A DNA stretch of 64,000 nucleotides from Erysipelotrichales bacterium (GCA_022508565.1 JAFLUY010000005.1:1-64000), one strand, 5' to 3'; counted from the stretch's first letter, positions 1 to 9,236 are shown. The notes: generated by a model not told the origin, from the letters alone. A program made the numbers and translations.

Positions 1-4
1 AAAA

Positions 5-30
5 GCCAATCGAACGATTGGTATTTTTTA
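5..30 (+). terminator. Intrinsic terminator of a gene left of the window
   Basis: A perfect stem (CCAATCG / CGATTGG, two-base loop) is followed by a T-rich run. No gene lies between the window edge and this hairpin, so it probably ends a transcript that enters from the left. Confidence 0.6.
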
Positions 31-124
31 TACCCACAAGGTTATTTTGATATTTATGTCAAAATACCTAGGGGCTAAATATTTTGTCACAACAAAATAG
101 ATTTTAATATGAATGGAGAGTTAT

Positions 125-889
125 ATGAAAAACGAAGAATTTATTGAGTTAAACAAAAAGGGTTGGAATGAATTAATAATGTCAAATAAACCGTTTGCAA
201 ATACAATTTTACCGGAATATGGGCCGTTTTTAAAAAGAAATGAAGATGAGATACAACTTATGCCTAATCTAAAAAATATGAAAGTATTAGATTTAGGTTG
301 TGGTGAAGGAGAATCTTTAGAATATTTATATAAAAAAGGCGCTTCAGAAATATGGGGAATTGACATATCAGAAGAACAAATAAAAAAAGCACAAAAAAGA
401 TTTCCATTATTTAAAGATAATTTTTATGTATCCCCTATGGAAAAAGAAATAGATATTCCAAATAATTATTTTGATTATATAATATCTATCTTTAGTATAG
501 GTTATACTTCTGATTTATTAAGTTCATTAAAAAATGCTTATAAATACCTAAAATCTGATGGATCAATTATAATTAGTTGGACTCATCCGTTCTATTATTG
601 TTTAGATATTGTTGATGAAAAAGTTATTATCCACAAATCTTATTTTAATGAAGATAGCGAAATAATAACTAAAGGTCCTGATAAAGTAAATTTAGCACAA
701 AAAAATTTAATGATTTCTACAATAATTAATACTGCTAAAGATGCAGGCTTTTATGTAGATACTATACTTGAAGAAGAAACAGTTTTAAAAGATGATGTAA
801 ATGGTTATAAAAGTGTCTTTTGGAAAAAAGAAAAAACTGTTAATTGTCCAAGCACATTAATAATAAAATTTAAAAAAATAATTAATTGA
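125..889 (+). CDS. Class I SAM-dependent methyltransferase
   Basis: A stand-alone methyltransferase of the UbiE/type-11 kind, about 255 residues. The SAM-binding motif I is DLGCGEGE near residues 56-63, followed by an acidic end of strand 2 (IWGIDIS) and a later DYIISIFS motif. The substrate cannot be read from the sequence. The ORF track starts at 113, but the ATG at 125 has GGAG six bases upstream and is preferred. It is a single-gene unit bounded by hairpins on both sides. A second, more distant methyltransferase of the same fold lies at 8475-9236. Confidence 0.85.
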   Translation: MKNEEFIELNKKGWNELIMSNKPFANTILPEYGPFLKRNEDEIQLMPNLKNMKVLDLGCGEGESLEYLYKKGASEIWGIDISEEQIKKAQKRFPLFKDNFYVSPMEKEIDIPNNYFDYIISIFSIGYTSDLLSSLKNAYKYLKSDGSIIISWTHPFYYCLDIVDEKVIIHKSYFNEDSEIITKGPDKVNLAQKNLMISTIINTAKDAGFYVDTILEEETVLKDDVNGYKSVFWKKEKTVNCPSTLIIKFKKIIN

Positions 890-929
890 TTTAGTTGTAA
901 ATATCTTCTTCAATCGCTCCATTGAAATT

Positions 930-954
930 AACTCAGTATCAACTGAGTTTTTTT
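930..954 (+). terminator. Terminator after the methyltransferase
   Basis: Stem AACTCAG / CTGAGTT with a six-base loop, followed by a run of T. Confidence 0.75.
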
Positions 955-1033
955 GTGTCATTAATAATCTCTTCAAATAATATGTTATAATGAAAAAGAA
1001 AGAAAAGTCATAGATTTTTAAGAAGGTGTAATC

Positions 1034-1987
1034 ATGTGCAAGAAAGAAGATTTATATTGTTATGTAGAAAAAAACGGGAAAATGAATCTAGGCAAAGAAA
1101 ATAAAAAAAAAGACTTTAAAGAAAAATATAAATCTTTTTTATGTTACTTATGGGAGTCAATAAATGTAGATGGCCCACAAAAATATTGTAAAGATTCCGA
1201 TCAAGGACCATATGTTGATCCAGACAGCAAAGATGGAAAAAGGCGAATAAATCCTAATTTTTACACGGATTTATGTGCTTTTTTAAATTTTAAAGAAGGT
1301 AGTGAAAAATATACATATACAAAAGAAGATGAGTTTATCCATTCTGAAAACGGAGTTCAACTTGTTTCAGACCAATGTGGTTTTTCTGCTCCCGGGACAA
1401 AATTAAGTCATCCTTATGATGTGTACCTAATAAAGTGTAAAAAGGAAGGAAGAAAGAAGGACGAATCAATCGATAAAGTAGTCAATTGGGTAATGGAATC
1501 TCGAACAATTGGAGGTTCATTCCTTTGGACTAAAGAAATTTGGGCTATTTACAATATAGTAAGAGGTGGAAGTAGTAAATACGGGAATTACATAGAGGAT
1601 CGTGTTGATTTAACTTTATGTGAAATAAAACACTATTTAAATAAAGAAAACTTCGAAAACGATATATTATACAAAAAAATAAAAAATGAACTTACTAAAG
1701 AAGAAATATGGCTTAAAGATTTCAAAAGCTTTGATGAATATGTAGACTATTTTTGTTTTAATACATTCGTTGATAAAAATTATATGCCATATGATATTGT
1801 TAATAGCAATTTTGCTAATGGAGATAAAATACTCATAGATGAAAGTGAAGACAATTATAAGAAGCGAAAAAAAGTTTCTATTTTTGATTTAACTGCAGAC
1901 CAACTAGAAACAATGCTTAACAATGTTAATTTCATGATTAAAAAACGTTCTAAATTAATGATGAAAAAAATGGGAACAAAAAAATAA
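1034..1987 (+). CDS. Uncharacterised protein, possibly DUF6994-like
   Basis: A soluble, lysine-rich 317-residue protein with no signal peptide or membrane segment. The central segment (VMESRTIGGSFLWTK, then IVRGG and IEDRVDLTL) resembles in my memory the uncharacterised DUF6994 family, but this is weak. AAGAAGGTG lies upstream of the ATG and supports the start. It is a single gene ending in a bidirectional terminator shared with the convergent gene at 2017. No catalytic motif is recognisable, so no function is proposed. Confidence 0.6.
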   Translation: MCKKEDLYCYVEKNGKMNLGKENKKKDFKEKYKSFLCYLWESINVDGPQKYCKDSDQGPYVDPDSKDGKRRINPNFYTDLCAFLNFKEGSEKYTYTKEDEFIHSENGVQLVSDQCGFSAPGTKLSHPYDVYLIKCKKEGRKKDESIDKVVNWVMESRTIGGSFLWTKEIWAIYNIVRGGSSKYGNYIEDRVDLTLCEIKHYLNKENFENDILYKKIKNELTKEEIWLKDFKSFDEYVDYFCFNTFVDKNYMPYDIVNSNFANGDKILIDESEDNYKKRKKVSIFDLTADQLETMLNNVNFMIKKRSKLMMKKMGTKK

Positions 1988-2013
1988 AACCTCGAAAGTT
2001 CGAGGTTTTTTAT
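1988..2013. terminator. Bidirectional terminator between convergent genes
   Basis: Stem CCTCGAA / TTCGAGG is flanked by A-runs on the left and T-runs on the right, so it can stop transcription from both sides. Confidence 0.8.
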
Positions 2014-2016
2014 TAA

Positions 2017-3441
2017 TTACATTTTTGGTCCAGAACCAACATTTGGTTCTTCTGTTATAGCTTCATCTAACATTGCTTCTGCTTGATCTAATTCTTCCAT
2101 TAGTTCATCAACACTAAATTCAACATTACTTGGTTGTGCATGTTTAGCTTGAGAATATTTTTTTGAATGATATGCCATCTTATCTACATAATCTTTAGCA
2201 GCTTCAATTGCGCCTGCTTCAAGCATTTCATAAACAATAGCTGCAAATCCAGAAGCTGATGGCTTATGAGAATTTCTCGACCAATCTTTTAATTGGGAAC
2301 TTCCATTCCCTATCATAGCTGCTAAGATTTCAGGATGTGTAAAACTTGCTGCAAATGAATCTCCATCCTTTATTTGAGATAAATAATTTAATTTATCTGA
2401 TAATTCAGATGGATATGCATTTCTATTTCCATATTTTACTGCTGTTGCTTTAATATTTACAATCGCATCAGCTACTTCTCCTGATTTAAATACATCTAAA
2501 TCATCAGACCAAATCTCATGTTTAGCTAATGCTTCATTAACTAAATCAATAAAAGCCGAAAAGAAATGTCTATCTCCATTGTAAGCAATAATTGATTTAA
2601 CCAAATCATGATTATTTAATATTTCTTTCATTGGTCCAAACGATTTTATTCGCTCTTTCATCTCATAATAATCTTCACCTGAAGCTCCCAAATATTCATT
2701 AGGGTGTCTAGTACCATTTGTTAAAACTCTAACATTTTGAGAGTGTTCTAATGAAAACCCATTTCTTTGATTTTTTGTAACATATTCTCTTGTATAATGA
2801 GAAATGTTTGAAAGATATTCTTTAGCAGAGTCAATACTTCCTTGTCCTAACAATTCAGATATTAAAGTTGCAAATCCTTCTACAGGAATTTCTGAATTAG
2901 TGGTCCAGCTCGTTAAGTCAGTACGACCATTACCAGCAAATGCTTGTAATATTTGTGGATGAGTAAAACTTGCCGCAAATGAATTTGCATCTTTTATTTG
3001 TGATAAATAATTTAGTTTATCTGATACTTCTGAAGGATAAACATTACGATGACCGTAGACTCTTGCAGTTTCTTTCATGTTAACAATTGCATCTGCAACT
3101 TCTCCTGTTTTGAATACATCCAAATCATCTGCCCATATTTCATCCTTTGCTATGGCTTCATTAACTAATTCAATAAATGCTGCAAAGAAATGTCTATCTC
3201 CATTATAAGCAATAATCGATTTAACTAAATCATAGTCTTTTAATAATTCCTTCATCGAACCTAAAGAACTAATTCTATCTTTCATTTCATAATAGTTTTC
3301 ACCTGATGCACCTAAATGTTCGTTTGGTTTACTACTACCATTAGTAAGAATAGTTGGCTCAAATTCCTGTTTTCTATTTATACTATTACTTAAACTTTTA
3401 GTTTCTAGTTCTGAGTTATCTAAATATTGATTAATATCCAT
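2017..3441 (-). CDS. Uncharacterised protein made of two tandem ~208-residue repeats
   Basis: The protein is almost entirely a duplicated unit. The first copy starts near residue 31 (TNGSSKPNEHLGASGE) and the second near residue 239 (TNGTRHPNEYLGASGE), a period of about 208 residues. Between copies IIAYNGDRHFF, FAASFTHP and DKLNYLSQIKD are identical or nearly so. The tail is acidic and helical. There is no signal peptide, membrane segment or known catalytic motif. The track starts at a GTG at 3450; the ATG at 3441 is better placed after AGGGTGAT. I do not recognise the family. Confidence 0.75.
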   Translation of the reverse strand: MDINQYLDNSELETKSLSNSINRKQEFEPTILTNGSSKPNEHLGASGENYYEMKDRISSLGSMKELLKDYDLVKSIIAYNGDRHFFAAFIELVNEAIAKDEIWADDLDVFKTGEVADAIVNMKETARVYGHRNVYPSEVSDKLNYLSQIKDANSFAASFTHPQILQAFAGNGRTDLTSWTTNSEIPVEGFATLISELLGQGSIDSAKEYLSNISHYTREYVTKNQRNGFSLEHSQNVRVLTNGTRHPNEYLGASGEDYYEMKERIKSFGPMKEILNNHDLVKSIIAYNGDRHFFSAFIDLVNEALAKHEIWSDDLDVFKSGEVADAIVNIKATAVKYGNRNAYPSELSDKLNYLSQIKDGDSFAASFTHPEILAAMIGNGSSQLKDWSRNSHKPSASGFAAIVYEMLEAGAIEAAKDYVDKMAYHSKKYSQAKHAQPSNVEFSVDELMEELDQAEAMLDEAITEEPNVGSGPKM

Positions 3442-3584
3442 CGTCATCACCCTATTACTATTTTATCAAATTATTAATAAATTAGAATTTTTTAGGCCAC
3501 ACTTTACAAGCAACTTTACCATAGCTAATTTTTACAAAATTATTAATATATGATATATTATTAACCAAAAAAGAAGGGATAAAT

Positions 3585-4532
3585 ATGAATGTACTTGAAA
3601 TATTGACCCAAGAACTAAAAGATAAACACTGGTCTTTAGAAGAAAAAATAAGATATGTGTATTTACGTGTATGCGAATTCTTCGTCTTTGATTATCGTTA
3701 TAGATTAGCTACTCAGCTTCCAAACAAAGATGAAATTCTAAATTATATTGACAATAAAGATATCGATTTAACTAATTTGAACGATAGATATATAGTATGC
3801 CCAACATATACTGACAAAGTTATGCCAATTATTTTACAAGAATTGTTTGAAAAAATATGTAATATCAGGCATGTAGGAGGTCACTACTATCCATCGTGTG
3901 AGATTAACGGCATAGAAATTGCATTAGATGCTACAATCATGGATCTATTAAGAGTAAAAATGAATTTAACTACAATTGGATTTATACCAGATGGCGAAAA
4001 TGATTCAAAAGTACTTTATAATTATGACAAACACTTAAAAGAAATTGATAAATCTATTGGATATATCAAAGATAACTATGAAGATACATTTTTAAAAGAT
4101 TGTGGACGTAATTTTACTGAGCGTTACTTACGTGGTGAATATGGGGAAATAGTTGATAGTCCTGATGATGAATTCCTTAAAAAGATTAATTTTATTGAAA
4201 ATCTATATCAAAAATATAATGTACAAGATAACTTTACCGATGCAAAGTTTTGTCTTGAATATATTGCAAAATTTATATTCAACAAAAGTGATAAAGCTCG
4301 TCAATTAGTATCAACTCTATTCTTAGCAACAGATATAGAAAAAGAATGGGATTTAATAAATGTTTGGAGATTTCAATTAGAACAAACTGCCATCTTCTAT
4401 TCTTTGAAGAAAGAAAATGGCGAATATCATTTTGGAGAAACTCCTTACAATAAAATCTTAAAATATCAAGATTATAAAGGAGAGGCAAAAGCTCTATTAC
4501 TAACAGAACCAAACACTAAAGTTTTATTATAA
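3585..4532 (+). CDS. Transglutaminase-like cysteine-protease-fold protein
   Basis: A 315-residue soluble protein. Residues 70-120 have the spacing of a transglutaminase-like triad: Cys72 (RYIVCPTY), His100 (VGGHYYP) and Asp115 (IALDAT), with NGIEIALDAT matching the usual 'G..I.LDAT' core. The N-terminal helix SLEEKIRYVYLRVCEFF also fits such proteins. The C-terminal two thirds are not recognised. AGAAGGG precedes the ATG. The call rests on motif spacing only; the enzyme could be a peptidase, an amidase or inactive. Confidence 0.6.
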   Translation: MNVLEILTQELKDKHWSLEEKIRYVYLRVCEFFVFDYRYRLATQLPNKDEILNYIDNKDIDLTNLNDRYIVCPTYTDKVMPIILQELFEKICNIRHVGGHYYPSCEINGIEIALDATIMDLLRVKMNLTTIGFIPDGENDSKVLYNYDKHLKEIDKSIGYIKDNYEDTFLKDCGRNFTERYLRGEYGEIVDSPDDEFLKKINFIENLYQKYNVQDNFTDAKFCLEYIAKFIFNKSDKARQLVSTLFLATDIEKEWDLINVWRFQLEQTAIFYSLKKENGEYHFGETPYNKILKYQDYKGEAKALLLTEPNTKVLL

Positions 4533-4560
4533 AAAAAACCAATCTATTGATTGGTTTTTT
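4533..4560. terminator. Bidirectional terminator
   Basis: Stem AACCAATC / GATTGGTT with A-run and T-run flanks, shared by the convergent genes ending at 4532 and 4559. Confidence 0.8.
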
Positions 4561-5113
4561 ATATGTATTTTAATAACTCAGTAAATTCAGTATAGCCGCT
4601 TTCTGAATTTAAATGACCTCCACCAGAAATCATTATTTGATTATCAGTTATAGCATCAGCAAATTCTTTTTCTATGTCGTATCTAACATATGGATCATTG
4701 TCCGAATATAAGCAAATAATATCATCACAATAATTTTTAATATCACTTATATTATCTAAAAACAGACTTACATTAACTGCATCATAATCAGAATCAATTC
4801 CTAAATAATTATTAAAGCCACAGACTAATACTAGTCTCTTAACTTTTATTTTATTTTCTATTAAGTACTTACATATAAATACTGGTGCTATAGAATGAGC
4901 AAATATAACCGTATTCTCATTTAAAATATTTGCATCAACATAGACATTCATAAGTTTAGACCAATTTTCATAATTTTGTTTACCAACTCCTGATGGTAAA
5001 TCTGGAGTATATACCTCTAAATCTTTATTTTCAAGTTCACTTCTTAAATATGGAATCCAGTTAGAAAATGGACTTGAAAAACTTCCATGTACTAATAAAT
5101 AATTATTTTTCAT
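4559..5113 (-). CDS. RBBP9/YdeN-family alpha/beta hydrolase
   Basis: About 184 residues, the usual length of the RBBP9/YdeN serine-hydrolase family. An N-terminal LLVHGSFSSPFSNW oxyanion region, a nucleophile motif FAHSIA (Ser74), an acid in SDNDPYV and a late GGGHLNSESGYTEF histidine give the complete triad in order. The substrate is unknown. The ATG at 5113 follows AAAGGA at good spacing and is preferred over 5122. The next gene upstream on the same strand carries a related hydrolase domain fused to an inositol-monophosphatase domain, so the two may be functional partners or duplicates. Confidence 0.8.
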   Translation of the reverse strand: MKNNYLLVHGSFSSPFSNWIPYLRSELENKDLEVYTPDLPSGVGKQNYENWSKLMNVYVDANILNENTVIFAHSIAPVFICKYLIENKIKVKRLVLVCGFNNYLGIDSDYDAVNVSLFLDNISDIKNYCDDIICLYSDNDPYVRYDIEKEFADAITDNQIMISGGGHLNSESGYTEFTELLKYI

Positions 5114-5166
5114 ACTTAACATCCTTTCAATTTATATCTTAACTATATAATCATTATTAACTTGTT

Positions 5167-6456
5167 TTATAATAAACTTGATATTAATTCTATTAATTCA
5201 GGAATTCGATAAATTCTATGATATCCATCAAAATGATTATAATATTTTAAATATATTCCTTCGGAATTTGTATCGTCAATAAATCTTACAAATTTTTCTT
5301 GGTTATTATTATCTTCATCAGAATATAAACAATATTTTTTGATTGATGCATTTTTTATAAAATCAAATGAATCTGGTTTTAAAACTGATTGTTTTAAAAC
5401 ATCAACAAAATAATCATTTCTTGTTGTTGGATAATCATAGATTGCTCCTGGAGCAACTGCTATATATGCTTTTGGTTCATAATGCAATTCTTTACAAAAT
5501 CTAATGAAATAAGCATTGCCAATTGAGTGAGCAACTACAATTGAATTACCATTTAATTTTCCATTATCAAGATAGAATTTTAAGATTTCTTTAAATTTTT
5601 CATATTTTGAATCTGCCCTAATTGGAAATTCAGGCATTATTACATCTATTTCTTTTGCGCCAAATACATCTTTAATATCTTGTCCCCAGATATTTAATGT
5701 ATCTCCATTTAAAGAATGTAAGATAAAGATATTAGAAACATTTTGCTTCTTTGCTGTTTCTAATTCAAGTATATTTAAAAACTCTTCATTCATAGCAGCA
5801 GCATGGAATCCATCTACACTTTTAATAGAAGCTCCTGCCATCTTACATATAAATAATCCAGGCTCATAATCCCATGGTTTATTACTTCTAAACACAGCTC
5901 CGTGTATTCTACCACTTGCAACAAACGCCATAGATACACAGACACAACCAAAATTTCTTCTGTTAGATGAGTATTTTCTCATTCTCTGCATAGATGGCAA
6001 ATTATTATTACCATCTATTGCATACAAAGCATTTTTGATTGGCACTTCATTAATAGATATTTTTTCATCATTTAAATAAGCACCAGTTTCATCAGCATAA
6101 TAAAATTCATTAATACGTGGCAAACTTATTACACTGGCAATTGTTTCTCCATTTTTTACACACGCTATTTGTATTCCCCAAAGTGGTAAATTATTTGCAA
6201 AATTAATTGTTCCATCAATTGGATCTATAACAAAACAATTATCAGTAACTTTATTAACCGTATTATATTCTTCGCTTACAATATCAAAGTTTGGATATTG
6301 TTCACCTATTTTATCTATTAAAAACTTTTCTATTTCGTAATCTAAAGTGGTTACTAAATCGTTTTCACCACCTTTAATGAATGCATCAAATTTCTGATTT
6401 GATATTTCATTTGCTTCTTTTACTATTTCCCTTAAAAATTTACTTTCAGTTTTCAT
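5167..6456 (-). CDS. Inositol-monophosphatase-family domain fused to RBBP9-like hydrolase
   Basis: A 429-residue two-domain protein. Residues 1-235 are an IMPase/FBPase-superfamily sugar- or nucleotide-phosphatase: metal site EE (62-63), DPIDGT (79-84) and WDYEPG (195-200). Residues 241-429 are an RBBP9/YdeN-type alpha/beta hydrolase: FILHSLNG, then VVAHSIGNAYF with Ser311, YSDEDNN and a terminal HFDGYHR. IMPases are normally about 260 residues, so the second half is an added domain. The ATG at 6456 follows GTGAGG and is preferred over the GTG at 6474. It lies 26 bases after a GNAT gene on the same strand. Confidence 0.82.
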   Translation of the reverse strand: MKTESKFLREIVKEANEISNQKFDAFIKGGENDLVTTLDYEIEKFLIDKIGEQYPNFDIVSEEYNTVNKVTDNCFVIDPIDGTINFANNLPLWGIQIACVKNGETIASVISLPRINEFYYADETGAYLNDEKISINEVPIKNALYAIDGNNNLPSMQRMRKYSSNRRNFGCVCVSMAFVASGRIHGAVFRSNKPWDYEPGLFICKMAGASIKSVDGFHAAAMNEEFLNILELETAKKQNVSNIFILHSLNGDTLNIWGQDIKDVFGAKEIDVIMPEFPIRADSKYEKFKEILKFYLDNGKLNGNSIVVAHSIGNAYFIRFCKELHYEPKAYIAVAPGAIYDYPTTRNDYFVDVLKQSVLKPDSFDFIKNASIKKYCLYSDEDNNNQEKFVRFIDDTNSEGIYLKYYNHFDGYHRIYRIPELIELISSLL

Positions 6457-6482
6457 TATTGCCTCACTTATCACAATTATTT

Positions 6483-7091
6483 TTATTTTATTACTCTTTT
6501 ATCCTCTAATAATGACTCTATCATAGGTTCATAAATATGAGAATTATTTGCAATACTTTCATTTACATCAATTTCATAATCTTTTACGATACAATGTGCT
6601 TCTTCATTATCAAAAAATTCTCTTACACATACTCCACCTAGCGCTTCCATAGTTTTCCACGAAGCCGGATTATCCTTATCAGCATCCATTAATACTTTAT
6701 CAATACCATAATCTTTACAAATCTTTAAACCTAAATAAAGATTGATCTTATTATATCCCTTGCCTCTTTCAGTTGGTCTTATACTATATCCAATGTTTCC
6801 TCCATACTTTCTCAACTTTTCATTTAACGCTAATCTTATATTTATCATACCAATAATTCTATTATCATTACTTCTAACAAGAAAATATGTTCTTGCTGGC
6901 ACTTTTTCTTCATTAGGTATCCTTTTGTAATCTTCCTCCAATTTTTGAAGCCATCCATCATAATCATCTAAAAATCTTTGTAGACCACCTGTTCCATTTA
7001 TATTAGAATCAAATTCATAAAATTCATGGACATATGATAAAGCAGCTTCTTTTCTTTCTATATTTGGAATCTCAAAATAAAATTTTTCCAT
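6483..7091 (-). CDS. GNAT-family N-acetyltransferase
   Basis: A 202-residue acetyltransferase of the RimJ/RimL-like type. The acetyl-CoA-binding region reads RPTERGKGYNKINLYL, followed by DADKDNPASWKTMEALGG, the typical motif B. A preceding RIIGMINIR strand completes the fold. The acceptor is unknown. AGAAGGTGAT precedes the ATG. It is probably co-transcribed with the downstream IMPase-hydrolase fusion. Confidence 0.85.
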   Translation of the reverse strand: MEKFYFEIPNIERKEAALSYVHEFYEFDSNINGTGGLQRFLDDYDGWLQKLEEDYKRIPNEEKVPARTYFLVRSNDNRIIGMINIRLALNEKLRKYGGNIGYSIRPTERGKGYNKINLYLGLKICKDYGIDKVLMDADKDNPASWKTMEALGGVCVREFFDNEEAHCIVKDYEIDVNESIANNSHIYEPMIESLLEDKRVIK

Positions 7092-7275
7092 TATATCACC
7101 TTCTATAATTAAGAATTAATACAATTATACTAACTTTTATAAATAAGCATAAAAATAATATTTAGATTAATTATATCATGAAAAATGATAAATTATATAA
7201 AAACAAAATTAAAGATATTAAAATATACTTTAGTCTATACTTATGGTAAAATAATCTAAATGGAGAGGTGACATT

Positions 7276-7845
7276 ATGCTTAATAGAAAAACTATTGAAA
7301 ATGATGAAGAATATTTAAGACAAATATCTGATGAAGTTGATTTTCTAAATGATAATTACTTAGATCATATTGCTAAATTAAAGGAATATTGTGATAACAA
7401 TCAAGTATATGCATTATCTCCAATTCAAATTGGTATACCAAAAAGAATAATTTATATTAAAAATACAACAACAGATATGGATAATAATAAAAAAGGTCAT
7501 GATGAAGGCATCATATATATTAATCCCATTATAGTTAAAGAGGAAGGTAAAACTTCATTTTTAGAAGGTTGTGAAAGTTGCGTTCTAAAAAAAGATGATG
7601 TAACATTATATTATGTTGGTGAAGTAGAAAGACCTTATAAAATAGAAATTGAATATTATGATATAAATGGAAATAAAAATGAAAAATCAATCGAAGGATT
7701 TGAAGCAACAATATTTTGTCATGAATATGATCATTTAAATGGAATACTTCATATGGATAAGATAAAAGAAGTATTAGAAATGACACCTGATGAAATGAGA
7801 GAATATAGAAGTACCCATCCATATAATATAATTTCTAAAGATTAG
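7276..7845 (+). CDS. def: Divergent peptide deformylase
   Basis: A metalloenzyme-fold protein of 189 residues removing, in the classical family, the formyl group from N-terminal methionine. All three PDF motifs are present in order: a diverged motif 1 (ALSPIQIG in place of GLAAPQ), motif 2 EGCES with the metal-binding Cys, and motif 3 HEYDHLNG with both metal His and the catalytic Glu. The loss of the usual Pro-Gln arrangement in motif 1 suggests a second, specialised deformylase and not the housekeeping copy. GGAGAGGTGA precedes the ATG. It is monocistronic. Confidence 0.8.
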   Translation: MLNRKTIENDEEYLRQISDEVDFLNDNYLDHIAKLKEYCDNNQVYALSPIQIGIPKRIIYIKNTTTDMDNNKKGHDEGIIYINPIIVKEEGKTSFLEGCESCVLKKDDVTLYYVGEVERPYKIEIEYYDINGNKNEKSIEGFEATIFCHEYDHLNGILHMDKIKEVLEMTPDEMREYRSTHPYNIISKD

Positions 7846-7856
7846 TTATTAAAAAT

Positions 7857-7880
7857 AAAACTGTACACACGTACAGTTTA
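7857..7880. terminator. Bidirectional terminator
   Basis: Stem AAACTGTAC / GTACAGTTT with a four-base loop; A/T flanks on both sides. Confidence 0.65.
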
Positions 7881-8465
7881 TTTTAATTCTGCTACTATTA
7901 GATCAGCTTCTCTTTTTAAACTTTCATCATATTTATTTACCAAAGTAAAATCATATGAATAATTAGAATAATTAGGAATAGTATAATCCCTTAATCTAAA
8001 TTCTTCTTCTATAGCTCTTGCTACTGGAATGTTTGATTTAATATGTCTTAGACAAAGATGTTCATATCTTTTCTCATTATTATCAGGTTCTACAAGTATT
8101 CGATAATTACAATAATTCCATATTTCTTGTAATTCAACTAACCTATAGAAATCCACAATAATATAATCATATATTTTTTCATTATCCTTTATCTCTTTTA
8201 ATAATACATTGATTAAATCTTCTTCTACCAAATCAGATATTATTTTCATTTGCTTAGGATACTGTAAAAATAAAACATGATCTAATTCACCATCTTTAAA
8301 TATATCTTCACCATACAACTTTTTTAATTCATCTAAGTTTTTCAATAACAAATTTATATAAAACTCATCTACAGATATTATTTTTATGTTTGGCAATCTC
8401 TCACTTAAATGTTTTGCTAAAGTACTTTTACCACCTGCACTTTTACCTGCTATCCCAATTATCAT
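7878..8465 (-). CDS. P-loop nucleoside/CoA-type kinase
   Basis: A 195-residue kinase-like NTPase. It begins with a Walker A loop GKSAGGKST (residues 7-15), followed by IISVDEFY as a probable substrate or Walker B segment. A lid-like basic stretch (RYEHLCLRH) occurs about two thirds along. The layout resembles dephospho-CoA kinase and uridine kinase families, and the segment after the P-loop favours CoaE-like. The substrate is uncertain. It is nine bases downstream of a methyltransferase gene, so the two are probably one operon. Confidence 0.65.
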   Translation of the reverse strand: MIIGIAGKSAGGKSTLAKHLSERLPNIKIISVDEFYINLLLKNLDELKKLYGEDIFKDGELDHVLFLQYPKQMKIISDLVEEDLINVLLKEIKDNEKIYDYIIVDFYRLVELQEIWNYCNYRILVEPDNNEKRYEHLCLRHIKSNIPVARAIEEEFRLRDYTIPNYSNYSYDFTLVNKYDESLKREADLIVAELK

Positions 8466-8474
8466 ATAGTACTC

Positions 8475-9236
8475 CTACTTTTTTGCTAAAAATGCCATGA
8501 ATTGTGGCAATTCCTTATTCTTTTTGTAGTAATTAATATCAACTTCTTTTGTTTCTTCTATAGCGCTAGATTCTGTGAAATCTAAAACTTCAAAGTTAGC
8601 TTTTCTTAAAAGTTTAAAATGAAATGAAGGGGAAACAACATAAAAAGATAAATTTTCTTTTAAACCCCAAGAGAAAAAATTATGGCTATGTTCTTTAAAT
8701 GTATTATAGCTTCCAAATACTTCGCTTTCATTATCATCTCTTGAGCACCCAATTATCCTATACATTTTTCCATCTATTTCTTTATGTGCACTAGCCCATC
8801 TTATTGGATGAACCAAAGAAAATAAGAATAAGCCATCTTTTTTCAACACTCGATAAACTTCTTTATAGACAGTATCTGGAGTAGCGCTATAATGAATAGC
8901 TAAACTACTATATACAAAATCAAAAGTACTATCTTCAAACGGAAGAATAGACATATCACCAACTACAAATTCAACTTCAGGGTATGACTCTCTAGCAATA
9001 TTAATAGATTCTTTTGATAAATCAAGTCCCACTAAATTTTCTTTATCTGCACCAAAAGTTTCTAAAAGTTTTGATTCTTCGCCAGTTCCACAACCTAACA
9101 TTAATATCTTTTTATCCTTAAGATTAGGTATCATACTTTTCATCATAGGTTTTTCAACAAATCGATGGGGTGGCATCATTCCATTTATTAATCTTTCTTG
9201 CCTTTCTTTAGCATATTTATCGTAATCGTTTTTCAT
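8475..9236 (-). CDS. Class I SAM-dependent methyltransferase
   Basis: A 253-residue type-11 methyltransferase. Motif I is MLGCGTGEESKLL, the acidic strand-2 residue is in VGLDLS, and DFVYSSLAIHY is motif post-II. Loop residues after SLVHPIRWA resemble the YcgJ/UbiE-like family. AGGTAAATT precedes the ATG. It is the promoter-proximal gene of a likely operon with the kinase at 7878. Confidence 0.85.
   Translation of the reverse strand: MKNDYDKYAKERQERLINGMMPPHRFVEKPMMKSMIPNLKDKKILMLGCGTGEESKLLETFGADKENLVGLDLSKESINIARESYPEVEFVVGDMSILPFEDSTFDFVYSSLAIHYSATPDTVYKEVYRVLKKDGLFLFSLVHPIRWASAHKEIDGKMYRIIGCSRDDNESEVFGSYNTFKEHSHNFFSWGLKENLSFYVVSPSFHFKLLRKANFEVLDFTESSAIEETKEVDINYYKKNKELPQFMAFLAKK

Noticed and set aside
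7178-7249. 23-codon ORF (plus) before the deformylase gene
   Set aside because: No ribosome binding site, Lys/Asn-rich random-like composition, and it overlaps the likely promoter of the deformylase gene.
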